A DNA stretch of 6,298 nt from Actinomycetes bacterium (lineage in GTDB: Bacteria; Actinomycetota; Actinomycetes; Propionibacteriales; Propionibacteriaceae), in the NCBI GenBank assembly GCA_023412435.1, contig JAEYNS010000031.1:1-6298 (forward strand), written 5' to 3'. Shown here one piece after another: positions 1 to 3,853 of this stretch. Position 1 is the first letter of the stretch. Each line of letters opens with the position of its first letter. Position numbers and translations under genes: made by a program. Under the pieces are notes generated by a model. The model saw only the letters and a program-made list of their open reading frames with translations, was not told where the DNA came from and ran no database searches.

Positions 1-71
1 ACGCTATCGTGCCCCGGCGACAGCAGGCGACCCGGTCCGTCGATTCGCCAGCCGGGCTCGGCCGTCCGTCC

Positions 72-84
72 GATACTTGAGGAG
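72..84 (+). promoter_or_regulatory. Possible -10 element for the toroid-protein gene
   Basis: The hexamer GATACT at 72-77 has the two most conserved -10 bases (A at position 2, T at position 6) and lies six bases before the GTG at 84. This is the spacing of leaderless actinobacterial promoters. I see no convincing -35 element near 49-54, and the first base is not T. If it is used, translation could begin at 84 without a leader, which competes with the Shine-Dalgarno-led start at 90. Confidence 0.25.
79..84 (+). promoter_or_regulatory. Ribosome binding site deciding the start at 90
   Basis: GAGGAG at 79-84 is a strong match to the 16S rRNA tail and sits five bases before the GTG at 90, near-optimal spacing. 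The in-frame GTG at 84 overlaps this motif and so could not use it. This favours 90 unless the transcript is leaderless. Confidence 0.55.
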
Positions 85-89
85 TGACG

Positions 90-929
90 GTGGCGACCGG
101 AACGCGCCGCGATGTCGCGGCGATCCTCGCGCGTCGGCACGACAACGGTGCCGACCACTGGACGATGCCCGACCGGAAGCTCGCCAAGGGCGGGGCGTTC
201 AGCACCCTGGGCGCCGTCCGGCTGCTCGCCGAGCTCGGGGTCGGGCCCTCCCACCCCGACCTGGCCGACGCGATCGAGCTGATCTGGGACGCCTGGCGCG
301 AGGACGGCAGGTTCCGGCTCGCTCCGTCCGGCGCCATCTACCCCTGCCAGACCGCGCACGCCGCCAGCACGCTGGCCCGGCTCGGGCTGGCCGGTGACCC
401 CCGGCTGGGGGTCACGTTCCAGCACCTGCTGGCCATCCAGCACCGCGACGGCGGCTGGCGGTGCGCGAAGTTCAGCTACGGACGGGGCCCGGAGACCGAG
501 TTCTCCAACCCGGGACCGACCCTGCTGGCACTGGACGGGTTCCGGTTCCCGGGGGCGGCTCCCGGTGGACCGGCGCTGGACCGGGCGGTCGGTTTCCTGC
601 TCGACCACTGGGTGAGCCGCGCCCCGCTGGGACCCTGCCACTACGGGATCGGGAGCCTGTTCCTGCAGGTGGGCTACCCGTTCGGCGACTACAACCTCTT
701 CTACTGGCTGCACGTGCTGTCCAGCTACGAGCGCGCTCGCCGCGACCCACGGTTCCTTGAGGCGCTGGGCGTGCTGGAGGGCAACCTGGTCGACGGACAG
801 GTAGTGCCGCAGCGGGTGAACCGCGCGCTGACGGGACTCGAGTTCTGTCGCAAGGGGGTGCCGAGCGAGCTGGCGACCCGGCGCTACCACGAGATCCTCG
901 CCAATCTCGGCCGGACCGCTGCGGGGTGA
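90..929 (+). CDS. Alpha/alpha-toroid protein, prenyltransferase/squalene-cyclase repeat fold
   Basis: A 279-residue protein (281 if the GTG at 84 is used). It resembles single-domain proteins usually annotated as prenyltransferase/squalene oxidase repeat proteins. The visible support is a run of paired helices and a QW-like repeat: FQHLLAIQHRDGGWRC at about 111-126, with DGGW at 120-123. Further cysteine motifs are YPCQTAHA (84-91), PCHYG (182-186) and EFCRKG (251-256). As I remember the family, the PC and DGGW-x-C cysteines recur and might bind metal; that is inference. I see no DxDD motif of class II terpene cyclases and the protein is under half their length, so cyclase activity is doubtful. 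No signal peptide or membrane segment is evident, so it is probably cytoplasmic. Substrate and pathway are unknown. The next gene starts 76 bases downstream. The fold call is fairly safe; any enzymatic name is not. Confidence 0.75.
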   Translation: MATGTRRDVAAILARRHDNGADHWTMPDRKLAKGGAFSTLGAVRLLAELGVGPSHPDLADAIELIWDAWREDGRFRLAPSGAIYPCQTAHAASTLARLGLAGDPRLGVTFQHLLAIQHRDGGWRCAKFSYGRGPETEFSNPGPTLLALDGFRFPGAAPGGPALDRAVGFLLDHWVSRAPLGPCHYGIGSLFLQVGYPFGDYNLFYWLHVLSSYERARRDPRFLEALGVLEGNLVDGQVVPQRVNRALTGLEFCRKGVPSELATRRYHEILANLGRTAAG

Positions 930-994
930 GCCGGGAGTCTTTCCGGGCGGCGCGGTGTTGAGGGGGCAGGTGGCCTTCCCCACCCGTCATCGTG

Positions 995-1000
995 AAGGAG
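995..1000 (+). promoter_or_regulatory. Ribosome binding site of the small acetyltransferase gene
   Basis: AAGGAG at 995-1000 lies five bases before the GTG at 1006. It fixes the start there and rules out the upstream in-frame GTG at 955, which has no such motif and would add 17 residues unlike the family. Confidence 0.7.
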
Positions 1001-1005
1001 CAGCT

Positions 1006-1314
1006 GTGTCCGAGCCCGTCATCACCGACAATCCGGCCGCCGGCCGGTTCGAGGCCCACCTCGACGGCAGCCTCGCCGGCTACGCCGAGTACCAGCTGAC
1101 CAACGACCTGATGGTGTTCACCCACACCGAGGTCGACCCGGCCTTCGAGGGGCGCGGGATCGGCTCGGCGATCGCCCGGCACGCCCTTGACTCGCTGCGG
1201 GCCGACGGCTCACGCAAGGCCCTGGCGGTCTGCCCGTTCATCAAGGGCTGGATCCAGCGGCACCCCGAGTACCTCGCCGTCACCTACGGGGTGCGCGCCT
1301 CGACTGCCGACTGA
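1006..1314 (+). CDS. Small GNAT-like N-acetyltransferase (YidJ/NATD1 type)
   Basis: A 102-residue protein, the usual size for the stand-alone minimal GNAT family (Acetyltransf_CG type, related to E. coli YidJ and human NATD1). The acetyl-CoA-binding motif is visible as VDPAFEGRGIGSAIARHAL (43-61), containing the R-G-x-G turn. The family's C-terminal signature follows as CPFIKGWIQRHPEY (76-89), with one cysteine at 76 and the RHPEY block. From memory this cysteine is strongly conserved in the family. The physiological substrate is unknown even for well-studied members, so only acetyl-CoA-dependent acyl transfer can be proposed. It is probably cytoplasmic, with no membrane segment. It is 76 bases downstream of the toroid gene and 73 bases upstream of a second, unrelated GNAT gene. 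I am confident of the family and not of the target. Confidence 0.88.
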   Translation: MSEPVITDNPAAGRFEAHLDGSLAGYAEYQLTNDLMVFTHTEVDPAFEGRGIGSAIARHALDSLRADGSRKALAVCPFIKGWIQRHPEYLAVTYGVRASTAD

Positions 1315-1348
1315 CCGCCTACGGGTGCGGCTCGGGAGAGCACGCGGT

Positions 1349-1358
1349 CACCCGGGTG
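1349..1358 (+). promoter_or_regulatory. Ten-base palindrome near a putative -35 region
   Basis: CACCCGGGTG is a perfect palindrome, 18 bases upstream of the putative -10 hexamer at 1376-1381, so it covers the place where a -35 element would sit. That position would suit an operator. In DNA this GC-rich a ten-base palindrome can easily arise by chance, so the call is weak. Confidence 0.15.
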
Positions 1359-1375
1359 GTGTCGGGCAGGGCCGC

Positions 1376-1388
1376 TAGCCTGCGTCCA
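1376..1388 (+). promoter_or_regulatory. Putative leaderless promoter of the RimJ/RimL-like gene
   Basis: TAGCCT at 1376-1381 fits the actinobacterial TANNNT -10 consensus and is followed by exactly six bases and then the ATG at 1388. No Shine-Dalgarno sequence precedes that ATG. Together these suggest that transcription begins at or next to the start codon. No clear -35 match was found. Confidence 0.45.
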
Positions 1389-1849
1389 TGACCATCAGCG
1401 TGACGCTGCGTCCGGCCCGGCAGGCCGATCTCGAGGTGCTGTTCGCGAACCAGGCCGATCCCGCCTCGGGCGCGATGGCTGGCGTACCGACCCGCGACCG
1501 GGAGACCTTCCTCGCCCACCAGGCGAGGGTCGACGCGAACCCCGAGACGGTGCGTCGGGTGATCGTGCTGGAGGACGGCCGGGTGGCCGGCGACATCGCC
1601 ACCTGGCGCGACGCGGACGGAGCCCGGGTGGTCGGCTACCGGATCGGCCGCGAGTTCTGGGGCCTGGGGGTGGCCAGCGCCGCCCTGCCGCTGTTCCTCG
1701 GCGAGATCACCGCGCGTCCGCTGTACGCCCACGTTCTGCCGGCCAACAGCCGATCGATCCGGGTGCTGGAGAAGGCGGGCTTCGTCCGGCTGCCGGCCGA
1801 CGACCCGCACAACGACGATCCGGACACCCTCGCCTACGCGTTGCGGTAG
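1388..1849 (+). CDS. GNAT family N-acetyltransferase, RimJ/RimL-like
   Basis: A 153-residue single-domain GNAT protein of normal length. It opens with the typical beta-strand-1 pattern (VTLRPARQADLEVLF, 5-19), followed by an ARDR-like block (PTRDRETF, 34-41). The central strands include VAGDIATW (66-73) and VGYRIGREFWGLGVASAAL (82-100), whose G-L-G-V-A is the acetyl-CoA pyrophosphate-binding turn. The C-terminal motif HVLPANSRSIRVLEKAGF (115-132) has the N-x-x-S-I-x-V-L-E-K-x-G-F pattern shared with RimJ/RimL enzymes that acetylate protein N-termini, and with many acetyltransferases of small molecules. The substrate cannot be read from the sequence. The ATG at 1388 is chosen because the protein begins directly at strand 1 and a -10 hexamer lies six bases upstream. 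It is probably transcribed separately from the preceding gene, although the 73-base gap does not rule out read-through. Confidence 0.9.
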   Translation: MTISVTLRPARQADLEVLFANQADPASGAMAGVPTRDRETFLAHQARVDANPETVRRVIVLEDGRVAGDIATWRDADGARVVGYRIGREFWGLGVASAALPLFLGEITARPLYAHVLPANSRSIRVLEKAGFVRLPADDPHNDDPDTLAYALR

Positions 1850-1878
1850 GGATCAGCCGGCGGGTTTTCGTGCCCGGG

Positions 1879-1890
1879 CAGACTGGGGAC
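1879..1890 (+). promoter_or_regulatory. Possible -10 element before the leader ORF and DUF2236 gene
   Basis: CAGACT at 1879-1884 keeps the A-2 and T-6 of an actinobacterial -10 element and lies six bases before the ATG at 1891, the same spacing as at 1376-1388. An eight-base palindrome, GCCCGGGC (1872-1879), abuts it. If active, transcription would start close to 1891, leaving about 30 bases before the oxygenase start. Confidence 0.35.
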
Positions 1891-1926
1891 ATGGCGATCG
1901 GCGAACCCTGGGACGCACTGTGGTGA
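1891..1926 (+). CDS. Putative 11-residue leader peptide overlapping the DUF2236 gene
   Basis: ATG at 1891 opens an 11-codon frame, MAIGEPWDALW, ending at TGA 1924-1926. That stop overlaps the GTG codons at 1920 and 1923 of the oxygenase gene; the second gives a GTGA junction of the kind used for translational coupling. The ATG sits six bases after a -10-like hexamer and has no Shine-Dalgarno motif, so it could be translated from a leaderless message. Two of 11 residues are tryptophan, but I see no attenuator hairpin. Alternatives are chance, or that this is the true N-terminus of the downstream gene separated by a frameshift or sequencing error. No homology is recognisable. Confidence 0.3.
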   Translation: MAIGEPWDALW

Positions 1927-2720
1927 TCGACGTGCAGCGCCGCTTGGGCCTGCTGCTGCGGGAGCGGGTCGCCGGCTCCGAGGCAGCCGAGCGCGCGTCC
2001 CGGATCTGGGGCAAGCCCGGCCCACGATGGTTCGCGAAGGGTGACCCGATCTGGCGGGTCCATCTGGACGCCTCGATGTTCGTGGGTGGCCTGACCGCCC
2101 TGCTGCTGCAGTCGCTGCACCCGCAGGCGATGGCCGGTGTGGCGGGCCACAGCGGCTACAAATCCGACCCGTGGGGCAGGCTGCAGCGCACCAGCCACTA
2201 CATCGCCATGACCACCTACGGCACCATCCCCGACGCCGAGGCTGCGATCGCCGCCGTCCGCGCTGTGCATGAGCGGGTCCGCGGCCGCGACGACAGGGGT
2301 GTCCCCTACCGTGCCTCTGACCCCCACCTGCTGGCCTGGGTGCACCTCGCCGAGGCGGACAGCTTCCTGCGCGCCCACCAGGAGTTCGGGGCGGCGCCGC
2401 TCAGCCAGACCGAGGCGGACACCTACGTCGCCCAGGCCGGGGTGCCCGCCGCCCTGCTCGGTGTGCTGGACCCACCGTCGAGCGTCGCGGAGTTGGAGGC
2501 TCGACTGGCGCGGTACCGGCACGAGCTCCGCGCCAGCCCTGCCGCACGCGAGGCCGCCCGCTTCCTGCTGTACGAACCTCCGCTGCCCCTGCTCGCCCGG
2601 CCCGGCTACGGCACCCTCGCCGCGGGCGCGGTCTCGCTGCTGCCGGAGTGGGCGAGGGAGGAGCTGCAGCTGAACCTTCCCGGCGGCCTGACCGAGGCGA
2701 TCGGGCGTCCACTCGGCTAG
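1920..2720 (+). CDS. DUF2236 / MpaB-family putative heme oxygenase
   Basis: A 266-residue protein matching the DUF2236 (oxygenase MpaB) family. Conserved blocks are WRVHLDASMFVGGLTALLLQ (45-64), SLHPQAMAGVAGHS (65-78), DPWGRLQRT (83-91), YRASDPHLLAWVH (130-142) and LLPEWAREELQLNLP (240-254). Related characterised members are the Lcp polyisoprene oxygenase, a b-type heme protein, and fungal MpaB, which cleaves a farnesyl side chain. By analogy this protein may bind heme and oxidise a lipid or isoprenoid, but its substrate is unknown. H48, H67 and H142 are heme-ligand candidates by inference only. Length fits the short actinobacterial members and I see no export signal. The start is uncertain: GTG 1920 has only a weak GGGA motif (1910-1913), GTG 1923 is equally possible, and an 11-codon ORF overlaps both. 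It converges on the minus-strand tRNA gene. Confidence 0.85.
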   Translation: MVIDVQRRLGLLLRERVAGSEAAERASRIWGKPGPRWFAKGDPIWRVHLDASMFVGGLTALLLQSLHPQAMAGVAGHSGYKSDPWGRLQRTSHYIAMTTYGTIPDAEAAIAAVRAVHERVRGRDDRGVPYRASDPHLLAWVHLAEADSFLRAHQEFGAAPLSQTEADTYVAQAGVPAALLGVLDPPSSVAELEARLARYRHELRASPAAREAARFLLYEPPLPLLARPGYGTLAAGAVSLLPEWAREELQLNLPGGLTEAIGRPLG

Positions 2721-2792
2721 CTCTCGGTCGGCGTCGTCCGGTGGGGGCTGGCGGCGGTTCCCGACGACCGGCGCTGAACCGAGGCGTCGTCT

Positions 2793-2816
2793 GGTTCGCT
2801 ACGAACCTGGGGTTAT
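2793..2816 (+). repeat. Intergenic repeat, copy A (direct)
   Basis: The first copy has the form GGTTCGCTAC, then core GAACCT, then GGGGTTAT. Positions 2796-2816 match the reverse complement of copy C (2887-2907) at 20 of 21 bases. The left part is itself a perfect small hairpin, GGTTCG-CTA-CGAACC (2793-2807). It begins 51 bases before copy B. Confidence 0.8.
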
Positions 2817-2843
2817 GGGCCGCGCCGGGAACCCGGTCCCCGC

Positions 2844-2868
2844 GGTTCGCTACAAGTTCGGGGTTATC
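2844..2868 (+). repeat. Intergenic repeat, copy B (direct, core reversed)
   Basis: The flanks GGTTCGCTAC and GGGGTTAT are identical to copy A. The six-base core is AAGTTC, the exact reverse complement of the GAACTT core that copy C shows when read in this orientation. Overall identity to copy A is 19 of 24. Between A and B lies a small GC hairpin, CCGGG-AA-CCCGG (2825-2836). Confidence 0.8.
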
Positions 2869-2906
2869 GAGCCATCAGGCGAGCTGATAACCCCAAGTTC
2901 GTAGCG
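2848..2906. terminator. Long imperfect hairpin between convergent genes, possible bidirectional terminator
   Basis: Copies B and C form a 21-position stem. The inner nine pairs (GGGGTTATC with GATAACCCC) and the outer six (CGCTAC with GTAGCG) are perfect. The six middle positions hold two wobble pairs, two Watson-Crick pairs and two mismatches. The stem can extend inward as AGC (2870-2872) with GCT (2883-2885). It lies 127 bases past the DUF2236 stop and 119 bases past the tRNA 3' end, where a terminator for both strands would be useful. There is no T-run on either side, so intrinsic termination is not assured. Confidence 0.4.
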
Positions 2907-2907
2907 A
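2886..2907 (-). repeat. Intergenic repeat, copy C (inverted)
   Basis: This copy lies in the opposite orientation to A and B. Read on the minus strand it is TCGCTAC, core GAACTT, GGGGTTATC. It pairs with B across a 17-base loop, or with A across about 70 bases, so two mutually exclusive stems are possible. Confidence 0.8.
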
Positions 2908-3025
2908 GAGCGACGTGAGCGCGTGCCCGAGCGCACCGTAACCGCAATGTCGGCGCGAGACCGGCTGCACGGTTCGCAGGACTGGAGGGTGACGAGAAGG
3001 TGCAGTTCGAGGGCAAAGGTGTGGG
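2908..3025. other. Remainder of the intergenic region, no feature seen
   Basis: Together with 2721-2792 this completes the 305-base stretch between the DUF2236 stop and the tRNA-Ile 3' end. Apart from the repeat cluster I find no credible gene, no second tRNA, and no T-rich terminator. The 2721-2792 part contains three six-base arms (GTCGTC 2733-2738, GACGAC 2763-2768, GTCGTC 2786-2791) that could pair, too short to annotate. Confidence 0.5.
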
Positions 3026-3099
3026 TGGGCCTAACTGGACTTGAACCAGTGACCTCCGCCTTATCAGGGCGGCGCTCTAACCGTCTGAGCTATAGGCCC
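3026..3099 (-). tRNA. tRNA-Ile (anticodon GAT)
   Basis: A complete 74-base cloverleaf. The acceptor stem GGGCCTA pairs perfectly with TAGGCCC, with discriminator A. The D stem is GCTC/GAGC. The anticodon stem CCGCC/GGCGG closes the loop CTGATAA with anticodon GAT, which reads the isoleucine codons ATC and ATT. The T stem is ACTGG/CCAGT with loop TTCAAGT. The 3' CCA is not encoded (the genome continues CCC), so CCA must be added after transcription. It follows the gyrA-DUF3566 pair, as ileT does in mycobacteria, and has its own promoter upstream. Confidence 0.97.
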
Positions 3100-3123
3100 G
3101 CAGTGCTCACGCACCGAGGCGCA

Positions 3124-3153
3124 ACGTTACCGCGACCCGCCGCACCGGCTCAA
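3124..3153 (-). promoter_or_regulatory. Promoter of tRNA-Ile
   Basis: On the minus strand TTGAGC (3153-3148) is followed after 18 bases by TAACGT (3129-3124). The -35 matches TTGA of TTGACA and the -10 fits TANNNT. The predicted transcription start is near 3117, giving a leader of about 18 bases before the mature tRNA 5' end. The promoter lies wholly in the gap after the DUF3566 stop codon. Confidence 0.65.
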
Positions 3154-3181
3154 ATCGTGGGTCCGCACGCCGACCGGGGGG

Positions 3182-3853
3182 TCAGTCCTCGGCCAGGGTC
3201 ACCTCGAGGCCGCCGAGGATGTTGGCCGAGAGGTTGTACAGGAACGCGGCGATGGTGCCGAGCGCGGTCATCAGCACCACGTTGATCACGGCGATCAGCG
3301 CACCGATGCCGAGGACCTTGTTCATGCTGATGTAGTCCTCGATCCGCCACGGGCTGGTGTCGTTCGGGCTGGAGACAAGGTCGGTCACGACCTCGTTGAT
3401 CGCCGCGAACACCCCGGACGATTCCACGATCGTCCAGACCATGTAGATGGCGACCCAGAACATCACACCGAAGGCGATGGAGAACAGGAACACCGTCTTC
3501 ATCACCGACCACGGGTCAAGCCGCGAGAGTCGCAGCCGCGCCTTACGGGTGCGCCGCGCACCCTTGCGCCTGGCCGGCTTGAGGACGGCGTCGACGGCGG
3601 GCTCGACCGCGGGCGGGGGCGAGGCGGCCGGGGTGGTCAGGGTCGGCTCGTACTCAGGACCCGGGCGGTTGGACGGGATCACCGGCGAAGTCGGCGCAGC
3701 CGGAGACGGGCCGTTCCCCGGGACCGGAGGGATCCGGACGACGGTGTCGTCCAGCCCGCGCTCCTGGGTCGGTGCGGCGGAGCCGTCGACCCGCCAGATG
3801 GAGGGGTCGACCACCCCCGACGTCCGTGCCGTCGCGGTTGGCTTCTCAGTCAC
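3182..3853 (-). CDS. DUF3566 two-pass membrane protein downstream of gyrA
   Basis: A 223-residue protein of the actinobacterial DUF3566 family, equivalent in position and architecture to Mycobacterium tuberculosis Rv0007. Residues 1-91 are low-complexity and proline-rich (for example [19 protein letters not shown], 42-60), probably disordered and cytoplasmic. A strongly basic stretch follows ([20 protein letters not shown], 92-111), then the DUF3566 domain: a first membrane helix at about 119-143, an outward loop with [16 protein letters not shown] (167-182), and a second helix at about 179-207. Positive charge before helix 1 predicts both ends inside. The function is unknown; a link to the cell envelope or division is only suggested by work on its neighbours in mycobacteria. 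The GTG at 3853 is chosen because GGGAGGAG ends four bases upstream. A further-upstream in-frame start would lie deep inside gyrA. It overlaps gyrA by 8 bases, so co-transcription and translational coupling are likely. Confidence 0.9.
   Translation of the reverse strand: MTEKPTATARTSGVVDPSIWRVDGSAAPTQERGLDDTVVRIPPVPGNGPSPAAPTSPVIPSNRPGPEYEPTLTTPAASPPPAVEPAVDAVLKPARRKGARRTRKARLRLSRLDPWSVMKTVFLFSIAFGVMFWVAIYMVWTIVESSGVFAAINEVVTDLVSSPNDTSPWRIEDYISMNKVLGIGALIAVINVVLMTALGTIAAFLYNLSANILGGLEVTLAED

Noticed and set aside
472..1182. 236-codon minus-strand open frame across the toroid and small acetyltransferase genes
   Set aside because: It spans two real genes in the opposite sense and their intergenic gap. 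The arginine-, glycine- and proline-rich composition is typical of a GC-rich shadow frame.
1707..2522. 271-codon minus-strand open frame opposite the second GNAT and DUF2236 genes
   Set aside because: Antisense to two clear protein families and with no domain of its own.
2733..2791. GTCGTC/GACGAC/GTCGTC arms as a switching hairpin
   Set aside because: The arms are only six bases, extend poorly, and such words are frequent in GC-rich coding-like DNA.
2825..2836. CCGGG-AA-CCCGG as a stand-alone terminator
   Set aside because: Five-base stem with a two-base loop and no T-run; too small and too likely by chance in this composition.
2793..2907. CRISPR array
   Set aside because: Only three imperfect copies, one of them inverted, with unequal spacing and no adjacent cas gene.
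2923..3285. 120-codon plus-strand open frame across the tRNA gene
   Set aside because: It runs antisense through a perfect tRNA cloverleaf and into the DUF3566 gene. The part resembling common spurious peptides (GLEPVTSAL) is the tRNA complement.
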